Shown here: one piece after another, positions 55,115 through 63,216 of the stretch
How the letters are laid out: the number at the start of each line of letters is the position of its first letter
Numbering within the stretch: the first letter of the stretch is position 1
NCBI GenBank assembly: GCA_947494705.1
Contig: CANLVN010000003.1
Coordinates: forward strand, 186,001-250,000
Length of the DNA: 64,000 bases
Direction of reading: 5' to 3'
Source: an uncultured Erythrobacter sp.
GTDB taxonomy: Bacteria > Pseudomonadota > Alphaproteobacteria > Sphingomonadales > Sphingomonadaceae
Position numbers and translations under genes: made by a program
The notes under the pieces: model-generated
Seen by the model: the letters and a program-made list of their open reading frames with translations, nothing else
What the model was told of the DNA's origin: nothing
Database searches by the model: none

Positions 55115-55506
55115 GACGCCTCCCGTGTCCGGTCTGCGAAGACCACGAACTTGCTCAAGGTGAAATTGACGAAGAAAGAGACACCCGCCCCGAGGATCAG
55201 GATCAACAGCGCTGGCTCACCGCCCCACAGCGTCTCAAGCAGCGCGACGACCGCAATTCGCGCGACCAAGGTGGCCAGAGCGGCTCCAGCATACTTGAAC
55301 GCTCGGTCGGCGGAGAGTTGGCGCGGGCCATTGCGAAAGCTCCACAATTGGTGAGCGACATAGTTGAAGCTCGCCGCCGTCACGAAGCCGATGCTTGCAG
55401 CAAGCCAAAGCGGCATGCCGAAATATGCTGCGAGCGCATAGGCGAGCGCGATGTCGATGAGGACGCCTACGACCGTCACCGCAAAGAAGCGCATCAACTC
55501 GCTCAT
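55111..55506 (-). CDS. GtrA-family membrane protein (polyprenyl-sugar flippase-like)
   Basis: ATG 55506 gives 131 residues with four helices: LMRFFAVTVVGVLIDIALAYALAAYFG, LWLAASIGFVTAASFNYVAHQLWSF (the family signature NYxxxxxWSF), YAGAALATLVARIAVVALLE and LLILILGAGVSFFVNFTLSKFVVF. GtrA proteins are thought to flip bactoprenyl-linked sugars to the periplasm. It overlaps the upstream membrane protein gene and the downstream glycosyltransferase gene by four bases each. Confidence 0.9.
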   Translation of the reverse strand: MSELMRFFAVTVVGVLIDIALAYALAAYFGMPLWLAASIGFVTAASFNYVAHQLWSFRNGPRQLSADRAFKYAGAALATLVARIAVVALLETLWGGEPALLILILGAGVSFFVNFTLSKFVVFADRTREAS

Positions 55507-57572
55507 GACCGCAAACTTTCGAGATACGCGTCGATGCCTTCGGGAAGCGTGGGCAGGTGGTCGAAGTCGATGGGTTCGTGCCCCAGAGCAGAGCATCTTG
55601 CAGAGCCTGCATCCGATCCGTCGACCATCGCCAATGTGAGCCAGCTCTCGCTCCCCTTTTCGACCGGTGCCAAGATCCGGACGGTTGGCGCGTTGGGCAC
55701 GCCGTAGCGCGGAAAATCGGTCCAGGCTGGATCGCCTGCGCGGCGGGTGAAGGGGGAATCCTCGGTCACGGTCAGCATTGCGGTGCGGCCGATGGCGAAT
55801 TTGCCGCTCCGATCAAGCCGGACCGATGCGAGCCCCGGTCGCGGTGCAGTGAGCCTGATTTGCAGCCTGTCGCTTGCGGGTTGCGAGACCTCGCACTCGA
55901 CTTCGAACCTCGACAACTCGCCGTCGCCCGTGACCCAAAGCACCTGCTGGTCGCTGCGCGCAATCGGATGGTAATTGTTGCGCAAGGCTTCGAAGAAGGG
56001 CCAGTTGGCGCGCAGGTTCCAGCCTTCCCAGCCGCTGTAATCGGGAGCGATGGTGGTGACAGCGGCGACCTGCCGATCCTCCACCAGCGCGGTGAATTGC
56101 TCGCGATTGCGGGCGCCCAGCGCATGGATCAACGAACCTACCGGCGAGGCGTTGTCGCTTCCCGCCGCGATGTCGAGGACCGAGGTGTAGACCGAGAGAA
56201 GTTGCCGGTCCGCCGGAACGCCTCGCCCCTCCAGATCGCGAGCCAACCGCTCCATGGCCTGCAAATCCGCTCCCACCTCGGGCGTCACGTAAAAGCCGAG
56301 ATTGCGGGCAAAATACGTGCGTTCGGTACCGCTTACGACGTCGAAGGCGCGCGCACCTTCGGCTCCGATCAGAGCAAGCGCAGCGAGGACAGTGGCCGCA
56401 ACCGCGCCTTTCGGGCCGAGGAACCGCACTGGACGGCGCGCGAAACGGAAGGCGAGACGCGGAAAAACCACCAGCGGTGCAGCGAGGCCGAGCATGAAGG
56501 TGATCGCGTTATAGCTGCCGTCGACATGCCCGCCGATCTGCGGGATGAGGCTGGTTCCCACGGTGCTCGCGCCGACCATCGCAAAGGCGGCAAGCCGAAC
56601 GGGCGAGCCGCGGCCTCTAACGAGCTTGAACGAGGCTACAACGAGACAGAACAGTAGCACCAGGAGGCTGACGGTCGTCACCGGATCGCCGCGCGTCACA
56701 ACCTGAGTCAGATCGAGCGGGCCAAGGATACGCGTCGCGCGATCCCACGGCGCGAAGTACCAAAATTGATCCCCCGCCACGTCGACGAAATTGTAGCGCA
56801 GCCAGCCGCCGGGCTCTCCGTGCGTGACCAGAAGGATCACGGCAACGGCGCTCGCTGCAGTTCCAATCGTGAAGAACGCGAGGGCCTTTGCGAGCCTTGT
56901 TAAATTGCGAAAGAGAGCAAGAGTGAGCGCGATCACAACTGCGATGACCAGCGGTATGCCTGCGTCGTTCGACCAGAGCAGTCCCAGCCCTGTGACACCG
57001 CCCAGAGCGATCGCTGGCACCACGCTCTTGCCACGCAATATTGCGCGCAAAGCGATCACGAAGACCGGCATCACGGCAAACACCAACGCACCGCGAACCG
57101 GCCTCAGCGACACGCCCGGGTCGAAGGACAGCGGATAGCGCAGCCCGATCCCGTCGGCTACCAGCGATCCGAAGAGGTAGAACACGAATACAAGGCCCAC
57201 GGCGACCATCCAGCGCGCCCCCGGCTGCACCCAGCTGATCATCCACGCAATCGCATAGGCGCTCCCGAAAGCTCCTGCGAATACCGCGACATAGGCGGCA
57301 AAGGTTGAGGCGTAGAGCGTCTCACCCATCGCCCAGAAGACAGGCAACAGCGCGAGGATCATCGTCACGCCGAGATAGGACTGAAAGGCGTGGCCCAGTT
57401 GCTCGCCTTGCGCAAAGTGGCTCAGCGCGAACCACGTCTGCATCGCGCCGTCGATCGAATGCAGGCTGTGGTCGTAGAGCAGCGCCGAGCCGCGCAGGCA
57501 GAGCAGCGCTGCGCACAGGGCCATGATCGCCGCTGGACCCACCCAGGATGGAGCGCGCATTGTCTCAGGCAT
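55503..57572 (-). CDS. large polytopic membrane protein with C-terminal periplasmic domain
   Basis: The 689-residue protein has about ten helices within residues 10-420, then a soluble domain of about 270 residues. The start of the lumenal loop contains LYDHSLHSIDGAMQTWFALSHF, which resembles the first-loop region of GT-C transferases. I do not recognise a named family. Given its place between a FAD enzyme and GtrA, it is a candidate for the periplasmic transferase or polymer-modifying step, by analogy with Gtr proteins of O-antigen modification clusters. It overlaps both neighbours. Confidence 0.7.
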   Translation of the reverse strand: MPETMRAPSWVGPAAIMALCAALLCLRGSALLYDHSLHSIDGAMQTWFALSHFAQGEQLGHAFQSYLGVTMILALLPVFWAMGETLYASTFAAYVAVFAGAFGSAYAIAWMISWVQPGARWMVAVGLVFVFYLFGSLVADGIGLRYPLSFDPGVSLRPVRGALVFAVMPVFVIALRAILRGKSVVPAIALGGVTGLGLLWSNDAGIPLVIAVVIALTLALFRNLTRLAKALAFFTIGTAASAVAVILLVTHGEPGGWLRYNFVDVAGDQFWYFAPWDRATRILGPLDLTQVVTRGDPVTTVSLLVLLFCLVVASFKLVRGRGSPVRLAAFAMVGASTVGTSLIPQIGGHVDGSYNAITFMLGLAAPLVVFPRLAFRFARRPVRFLGPKGAVAATVLAALALIGAEGARAFDVVSGTERTYFARNLGFYVTPEVGADLQAMERLARDLEGRGVPADRQLLSVYTSVLDIAAGSDNASPVGSLIHALGARNREQFTALVEDRQVAAVTTIAPDYSGWEGWNLRANWPFFEALRNNYHPIARSDQQVLWVTGDGELSRFEVECEVSQPASDRLQIRLTAPRPGLASVRLDRSGKFAIGRTAMLTVTEDSPFTRRAGDPAWTDFPRYGVPNAPTVRILAPVEKGSESWLTLAMVDGSDAGSARCSALGHEPIDFDHLPTLPEGIDAYLESLRS

Positions 57573-58734
57573 ATTCGCGGCCGAGCAAGTGGTTAGGCTT
57601 GAGGTTGGCGAATTCGGGCGCGGTGTCTTTCACCGCTTCGAACAGGTCGTAGATATTGTCTATCTTGCCGCCGAGGATCGAGATGACGCGGCTCGTCGCG
57701 GGCTTCTGGTGATAGAGGATCGGACGCCCGTCATCGGCCTCGTTCTTGATCAGCACCGTTTTCACATCGAAGAACGACTTGCGATATCGCGCCGCACCGA
57801 TGCCGGGCATATATCGCTGCGCATCGCGCAGCATGAAGGCGTATCGCGTCTGGGGTTCGCTCGCGGCGAAGCGGGCGTAGGGATCGGAGCGCCCCTCCGC
57901 ATGGCGCGCATCGTCGATCCAGCTTTCATGCGGCGTATATCGGACATGGGTCAGCGAATGGAGACCCTCAGCGGGGTAGGGCATGCAGGAAAAGAACGGC
58001 CCGTCCATCACGGTCACACCCAGTTTCGCAAGTTCGGGCGGCGGTTCGACCATCGCGAGTTCGGCGATCTCGTGCTTCAGGCTGGCTGGTGGCAGATCGA
58101 GTTTCGCGAGCACCGAATTGATCTGCGAATAGGTGATGTTGAAGGCATAGCGCGCGGCGACCTCGCTGCCGTCCGACAGTCCGACGACGATCCCGTGCCC
58201 GGTTTCGGCAAGCGCTGTAAGATTTGTGGAAAGCCGCAGATCGACTCCTGCCGCATCCAGTCTTTCGGCCATCAGGCGCGCGAGCACCGAATGGTCGAAG
58301 GCGACTTCGTGACACGAGAAGACTTCCTCGATCATGTCGTCGTCGAACAGCGCCCTTTGGCTGGGCGGGGCGGGCCTGATAGGCGAACCCATGTCGCGGA
58401 ACATGCGATGGAACTTCTTTGCCGTCACCTTTGAACGGCGGCGCGCGATGGCATAGACCATCTCGAAATCATCGACGATGGCCTCGGGAAAATCCTTGCA
58501 GAACCGCTGGTGGAGCAGCATCGACTTCACCGCCGTGATTGCCGAGCGTGGATAGTGAAAGCCGGTATGCACCCGCGCCTGATTGACCCGAGAGGCGCGC
58601 GTCATCAGCCGGTCGGCGGCCTCGACCAGCACGACCCGGCGGGAGATCGACCGCAGGTAGAGCGCAAGGCAGCAGCCATAAAAACCGCCACCGATCACGA
58701 CATAGTCGCACTCGTGTTCACTCGCACTCGCCAT
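57565..58734 (-). CDS. FAD-dependent oxidoreductase (DAO family) of the sugar operon
   Basis: The 389-residue protein has the dinucleotide motif YVVIGGGFYGCCLALYLRS and VVLVEAADRLMTRASRVNQARVHTGFHYPR, typical of the DAO/FAD amine- or hydroxy-acid oxidase superfamily. The C-terminus contains SRVISILGGKIDNIYDLFEAV, the expected FAD-contact end. In a glycan operon it probably oxidises a nucleotide- or lipid-linked sugar or an amine substituent; this is inferred from context. It overlaps the GtrB-like gene by one base and the downstream membrane protein gene by eight. Confidence 0.85.
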   Translation of the reverse strand: MASASEHECDYVVIGGGFYGCCLALYLRSISRRVVLVEAADRLMTRASRVNQARVHTGFHYPRSAITAVKSMLLHQRFCKDFPEAIVDDFEMVYAIARRRSKVTAKKFHRMFRDMGSPIRPAPPSQRALFDDDMIEEVFSCHEVAFDHSVLARLMAERLDAAGVDLRLSTNLTALAETGHGIVVGLSDGSEVAARYAFNITYSQINSVLAKLDLPPASLKHEIAELAMVEPPPELAKLGVTVMDGPFFSCMPYPAEGLHSLTHVRYTPHESWIDDARHAEGRSDPYARFAASEPQTRYAFMLRDAQRYMPGIGAARYRKSFFDVKTVLIKNEADDGRPILYHQKPATSRVISILGGKIDNIYDLFEAVKDTAPEFANLKPNHLLGREYA

Positions 58735-59771
58735 CAGCCTTCATCGCGTGACAGAGAAGCCGGCTCGCGGTCGAGTTCGACGTTAAGGTCATCGGAGACC
58801 TTGCCGAACAGGTCGATGCGGTTGACCTCTTCGGACACGCGCTCCAGCCGATCCTTCGCGTGCTGTTTGAGGAGGTGTTGGAGGGCAAGACTGAGGCCGA
58901 GCGTGGAGACGCCCATGAACACAGCGCTGACCGACAGCATGACCGAGGTGGTCAGCCAACCGGGCGCGAGCGTATCGATCACCATGACCGCTCCCACGAC
59001 ATAGGCAGCATAGGCAAGGCCAAGCAGCGTCAGCAGGGTGGAGGAAAAGGCGACGATCGAGAGGATCGCGGGCGCGAGATAGACCAGCATGGTCTGGAAC
59101 AGCTGCACGCGGCGAGAGAGATGGCCGAATGCGCCGCTGGCAAAGGCGCTGCGTCCCGGCACCTTGCTAACCGCGACGAATGTCTCCGAGGGCAGGCGCG
59201 GGTCTCGCGGGGGAAACCGCAGCGCGAGGCGTGGCTCGTCATGCGCAAGAAGGTGGTTGAGCATCGTGCGCGGCATGGCGATGGTCTGGAAATCGCTGGG
59301 ATCGACTTTGAACCCGGCAAGCCGGCCAAGCACGACGAAAGGGGTGGCGAGCGCGCGCTTGATAGGCCGCCGCGCCTGTTCGTTGGCCAGCGTGATCGCG
59401 CCCGATTGCTCGGTCTGATCGAGGAAGGCGAGAACGTCCATGTGTTCGATCTCTTCGACATTGCCGATCAGGACGAGGTCGCCGATCGCTTCCTCGGCGG
59501 CGATGACACGCCGCTCGTAATATTCGGTACCGCGCCGCACGACGAACAGGCGCAGGTCGCGCACCTGTTCGACCAGCGGCAGGAAAGCCTCGCGCTCCAC
59601 GTCTTCGACCACCAGCACGATCTCCCGAAAACGGTAGATCGCGTCGAGTTGCTGCGCGAGTTCTTGAATAGTGCGAAAGGTCGCCTCGCTCGCGGTCAGG
59701 TCGGAAAAACAGACCGATAGGACAACATCTTCGCGCGGGTTCTGAAACTGGTCGGGTTTCGGCTCACGCAT
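58734..59771 (-). CDS. GtrB/DPM1-like protein lacking obvious GT2 metal motif
   Basis: The 345-residue protein has a GT-A-like N-terminal half (VVLSVCFSDLTASEATFRTI; FREIVLVVEDVERE) and a C-terminal pair of helices followed by PGWLTTSVMLSVSAVFMGVSTLGLSLALQHLL, the arrangement of GtrB/DPM1 bactoprenol glucosyltransferases. The usual DxD site in GDxVVxxDADLQ is replaced by GDLVLIGNVEEIE and the first DDGS box by EDVERE. Catalysis is therefore doubtful; it may be a scaffold or use another site. It overlaps neighbours by eight and one bases. Confidence 0.7.
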   Translation of the reverse strand: MREPKPDQFQNPREDVVLSVCFSDLTASEATFRTIQELAQQLDAIYRFREIVLVVEDVEREAFLPLVEQVRDLRLFVVRRGTEYYERRVIAAEEAIGDLVLIGNVEEIEHMDVLAFLDQTEQSGAITLANEQARRPIKRALATPFVVLGRLAGFKVDPSDFQTIAMPRTMLNHLLAHDEPRLALRFPPRDPRLPSETFVAVSKVPGRSAFASGAFGHLSRRVQLFQTMLVYLAPAILSIVAFSSTLLTLLGLAYAAYVVGAVMVIDTLAPGWLTTSVMLSVSAVFMGVSTLGLSLALQHLLKQHAKDRLERVSEEVNRIDLFGKVSDDLNVELDREPASLSRDEG

Positions 59772-60609
59772 GGGCAGCCTCCCTCCACTCCAACCCAGCG
59801 CGCAGGCGTGTGACGGCAGCTTCGAATTCGCCGATACCTCCCTCGGGCCGTTTCATCTCGATAGAGATGGCTTTTGCATAATCTGCCGCTTCGAGCGCGC
59901 CGAGCACCGGGGCAAGGTCGGTATCCGGGCCGGGAGCAGGGGCCAATTGCGGCTCGCTGATATGGACGTGGTTGAGGCGCGGCATCAGGCCATCGATGCG
60001 CCCCGGCACTCGGTCGAATTCGCCATTCATATGCATCGCGCCCATGTCGAGGATGGCGACGATCGCGGGATGGTCGACGCGTTCGACGAAGGCGAGGGCG
60101 TCACTCAGATTGGTCAGGAAGTTCGTGCCGTAAGCCGCTGGATTGGCTTCGATAGCTATGGCGGTGCCTTCGTGCTGAGCGATATTGCCCAGCCTTTCGA
60201 ACACCTCGGCGGCTTGTTCGATGGCGACTTCCATTGCCATGTCGTCCGGCACGCGGCGCTGGGCTGGTGAGCCGAAAACGCAGTTGGGAATGCCGAAGCG
60301 GCCTGCGAGCTGGATGGCGCGGACCATGCCCCTCTCAAAGGCGGCGCGCGGCTCAGGTCCTTCGAACAGGGCGGCACCCGAAACGCCGAATAGCAGCGAT
60401 TGCATCGACACCAGCGACAGGCCCGAGGCCTGCGCCTCGTCCAGGGCGCGGCGTGCGCTTGCGGCGTCGGGGACGAAGGGATCATCGGCCTCGTGAAAGA
60501 ACAGGCCCGGCGCGATCTCGAGCCCGGTGAAGCCGGCGCTTTCGAGCACGCCGTATGCTTCCAGCCGCTCATCAGGCAGCCATGCAATGTTGGAGGCACT
60601 CGGTATCAT
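59764..60609 (-). CDS. sugar isomerase/epimerase-like TIM-barrel protein
   Basis: ATG 60609 gives 281 residues and overlaps the upstream gene stop by four bases. It is an AP-endonuclease-2/xylose isomerase-like barrel: GFTGLEIAPGLFF, AEVFERLGNIAQHEGTAIAIEANPAAYG with the metal Glu, IVAILDMGAMHMNGE with Asp/His, NHVHISEPQLAP and AISIEMKRPEGG. The four-ligand metal site looks complete. It probably isomerises or epimerises a sugar precursor for the operon product. Confidence 0.85.
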   Translation of the reverse strand: MIPSASNIAWLPDERLEAYGVLESAGFTGLEIAPGLFFHEADDPFVPDAASARRALDEAQASGLSLVSMQSLLFGVSGAALFEGPEPRAAFERGMVRAIQLAGRFGIPNCVFGSPAQRRVPDDMAMEVAIEQAAEVFERLGNIAQHEGTAIAIEANPAAYGTNFLTNLSDALAFVERVDHPAIVAILDMGAMHMNGEFDRVPGRIDGLMPRLNHVHISEPQLAPAPGPDTDLAPVLGALEAADYAKAISIEMKRPEGGIGEFEAAVTRLRAGLEWREAAHA

Positions 60610-61583
60610 GCGGGCGCCTTCTGTCGTGCGAAGAAAGCTTCCAACCTGTCGAGCGTCGTCTCGGCATCCGCGATGTAGGGGCCATTTGTGCCCCACAAAT
60701 CGGCATGGCGCGTATGCATGTCCTCGTGGTGAGGTCGCGCGCCAGTCTCGGTCATCGCACGCCCGGTCAAACGCTCATGGATGCGCGCGGCGGGCAGCGG
60801 TTCGTTGACGAGATGGATGTGCGACAGGCCCGCTCCTAGCGCGATCCCGATATCGGCCCAAAGTCGCTCGATCCCGTAATATTGATAGGTCGTCTCGCGA
60901 TTGTGGAACCGCGTCGCCGAATATCCGAGTGCGATGGCAGACTGTTCCAGCGTGCGCTTGTGTGCATTCACGGCAAGCGCCGCTCGGTCGAGCACCACCA
61001 TGCCATTGTCTGGATTGGGTCCGTAAAGCCCGCGCAGTGTAGCAGCCAGCGATCCGCCAAGCTCATCGGTCCAGCGGTCCAGAAGCTCGGGCGTAAGCAT
61101 CGTGGGCACCGGATTGAGCAGGTCGAACACGAAGTTCTTGCGCAGCCCTTCGCCGAAGAGGGCGGGCAGGCGCACGATCAGGTGGCTTGGGAAACGGTCC
61201 TCCACGAACGCTTCGAGTTCGCGGCGATGGCGGCCATATGCTAGCTCGGTCTGGAACGCCTGTGTGCCCTCATCCTCGCCGCCGGCAAAATCTGCCAGCA
61301 CCGCGATCGAGGAGATGAGGATGAAGCGGTCGACCTCGACATCCGCCAATCGCTCCATCAATGCGTGAACCTTTGCGCGGTCATCCGCAGGGCGCCGGTT
61401 GGCCTCGAACATCGAACCGGGTGCAGCGGCGCAGACAAGAGTGTCGAAGCGACCACCCGCGATCTCGGCTATATTGGACGAGTTGAAGCAGGCATCGAAA
61501 CGGGATTGGCGCAACAGCGCACTGCCGACAAAGCCGGTATGGCCTACAAGGCAGGCCGTTCCTGGAGTTCCGGTTTCATCCAT
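60606..61583 (-). CDS. NAD(P)-dependent epimerase/reductase (extended SDR-like)
   Basis: ATG 61583 gives 325 residues. The N-terminal glycine motif reads GHTGFVGSALL, an extended-SDR type. FILISSIAVL supplies the catalytic Ser strand and AYGRHRRELE sits at the YxxxK position, where Lys appears as Arg. It is the first gene of the seven-gene operon; the 142 bp upstream hold its promoter. It probably reduces or epimerises a nucleotide sugar. Confidence 0.82.
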   Translation of the reverse strand: MDETGTPGTACLVGHTGFVGSALLRQSRFDACFNSSNIAEIAGGRFDTLVCAAAPGSMFEANRRPADDRAKVHALMERLADVEVDRFILISSIAVLADFAGGEDEGTQAFQTELAYGRHRRELEAFVEDRFPSHLIVRLPALFGEGLRKNFVFDLLNPVPTMLTPELLDRWTDELGGSLAATLRGLYGPNPDNGMVVLDRAALAVNAHKRTLEQSAIALGYSATRFHNRETTYQYYGIERLWADIGIALGAGLSHIHLVNEPLPAARIHERLTGRAMTETGARPHHEDMHTRHADLWGTNGPYIADAETTLDRLEAFFARQKAPA

Positions 61584-61725
61584 CCTTACGTCGCCTGATC
61601 GCGGCGCGCCGGGGACGCACGCCATCCGCGCTCCAGCGGAAAACCCGCCGGTTCGCGCAGGCTGACATAGCTAACAATGCTCTCGAAACCGTTAAGTACA
61701 GTGCCCTTACCGGGTTATCCGCTTG

Positions 61726-62139
61726 CTATCGGATGACCAGCTTGAGCCAGTTGCGGCCCTCGCGCCGCTCATAGGCCATGTCCGCCCCCCAAGCCTGCAC
61801 GATGGCAAGACCGATCCCGCCTCCGTTGGTGGGGGAAGGGCGAACGCGGGGGAGCGGATCTGTGGGATCGAACGGCTCGCCGCTGTCTTCGAGGAGGATC
61901 AGCACCCGAGAACCCATGTCCTCAAGATCGAGCGCTACGTCGACGTCACGGTCCTGTCCGCCATGCCGGAGGGCATTGGAAACAAGTTCTTCGACCACCA
62001 CTGCCAGTTTGAAGCGTGCGCGCTCATCCAAGCTGCATTGAGCGAGGAAGGCGTGCGCAAATTGCAGCGCCGCCAAGATGACGGGATGCGGATCGCGTCC
62101 TTTGGCCACGAAGGCCGAAAATCGTCTCCCTTGATGCAT
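61726..62139 (-). CDS. RsbW-like anti-sigma/serine kinase ATPase
   Basis: The 137-residue GHKL ATPase has the N-box VVVEELVSNALRHGG, G1 box LEDSGEPFDP and G2 box NGGGIGLAIVQAWG, without histidine kinase DHp sequences. Such single-domain proteins bind and phosphorylate STAS antagonists or sequester sigma factors in partner-switching systems. A SpoIIE-type phosphatase, the natural opponent, is encoded 1.1 kb away. No STAS protein is visible in the window. Confidence 0.88.
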   Translation of the reverse strand: MHQGRRFSAFVAKGRDPHPVILAALQFAHAFLAQCSLDERARFKLAVVVEELVSNALRHGGQDRDVDVALDLEDMGSRVLILLEDSGEPFDPTDPLPRVRPSPTNGGGIGLAIVQAWGADMAYERREGRNWLKLVIR

Positions 62140-62177
62140 GATTTTATGCTAACACATCTGCGCACTGGGGAGGAAAT

Positions 62178-62612
62178 ATGCGAAAACTGAGCATTCTTCT
62201 GGCTGCGACCGCATGTCTCGCGGCGCAGCCCGTTTGGGCCGAGATCGGCCGTATCAAGAACGTGACGGCGGGGGTCGAGGTGATCCGCGATGGCCGCGCT
62301 ATTTCGGCACGACCGGGCCTGAAGCTGGAAGAAGGTGACGTCATTTCGACCGGATCGCGTGCGCGCGTCGGTATCACTTTCGTCGACAACACGCGTATGG
62401 CCGTTGGGCCGGGCAGCCGCGTAACGCTCGATGAGTACAAGTATGACCGGGCACGCCGCACCGGTTCTTCCATGACGACCGTCAATCGTGGTTCGCTGGG
62501 CGTGGATTCGGGCAATATCACGCGCTCGGGCCGCGACCGGATGAAGGTGCGAACGCCGACCTCCACACTGGGCGTGCGAGGAACGACCTTCGTCGTCGAA
62601 GTGAGCGAGTGA
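62178..62612 (+). CDS. FecR-domain periplasmic protein
   Basis: The 144-residue protein has a signal peptide (MRKLSILLAATACLAAQPVWA) and a complete FecR fold (LKLEEGDVISTGSRARVGITFVDNTRMAVGPGSRVTLDEY...RTPTSTLGVRGTTFVVEV). It lacks the cytoplasmic and transmembrane parts of FecR anti-sigma factors, so it is a free periplasmic domain. GGGGAGG precedes the ATG. Its stop overlaps the OmpA gene start, indicating a joint envelope role. Confidence 0.9.
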   Translation: MRKLSILLAATACLAAQPVWAEIGRIKNVTAGVEVIRDGRAISARPGLKLEEGDVISTGSRARVGITFVDNTRMAVGPGSRVTLDEYKYDRARRTGSSMTTVNRGSLGVDSGNITRSGRDRMKVRTPTSTLGVRGTTFVVEVSE

Positions 62613-63202
62613 TGCGCGCAGCATTCGCGCTCGCCGGAGCGCTCCTCATCGCGGGTTGCGCGGGCGGTGAACGCGTGACCTTGCTGCCAGCGGCGCAGGA
62701 TCGCGGTGTCGGCGCGGTGGCAGTGCTGGGCGAGGATGGCTCGGAAACGGTGCTCGACACGGCGAACCAGCAAGCGCGATTGTCCGGCGGAACGCCCCGC
62801 ATACGCCAGCTTGGCGAGACCGATCCTGCCTATGCTGCGCTGATCGCCGACCTGCCGCGCGCCGAAGCCGCGCGCTCGGTGGAATTCCCGACATCCGAGT
62901 TTCGCCTGACGGATGCGCAGATTGCTGCGCTCCAACAATGGATTGCCGAGGACGAGGCCCGCGGCGAGCGGCCCGGTCGCCAATTCGTGATCCGCGCCTA
63001 TGCCGACAGCTTTGGTAGCGAAGAAGAAAACCTCACTCTCTCGCGTCGTCGCGCCGCAGAGGTCGCCGCCCAGCTTCGAGCGGCGGGGATCGAGGTCGAA
63101 CCGGACGACGTCGTCGGCATGGGCGAATATGCCGCGCAGGCCGAACTGGGTGACGGGATGCGCAGCCAGAAATACCGCCGCGTGGATATCGTCATCCGCT
63201 GA
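62612..63202 (+). CDS. OmpA-family peptidoglycan-binding lipoprotein
   Basis: Starting at ATG 62612 (a GTG one codon earlier is possible) gives 196 residues. The N-terminus MRAAFALAGALLIAGC is a lipobox signal. The C-terminal OmpA-like domain has FVIRAYADSFGSEEENLTLSRRRAAEVAAQLRAAGIE and ends with the usual RRVDIVIR. It should tether the outer membrane to peptidoglycan. It overlaps the FecR gene (TGATG) and forms a two-gene operon with it. Confidence 0.9.
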   Translation: MRAAFALAGALLIAGCAGGERVTLLPAAQDRGVGAVAVLGEDGSETVLDTANQQARLSGGTPRIRQLGETDPAYAALIADLPRAEAARSVEFPTSEFRLTDAQIAALQQWIAEDEARGERPGRQFVIRAYADSFGSEEENLTLSRRRAAEVAAQLRAAGIEVEPDDVVGMGEYAAQAELGDGMRSQKYRRVDIVIR

Positions 63203-63216
63203 CACGGACCGGCCAC

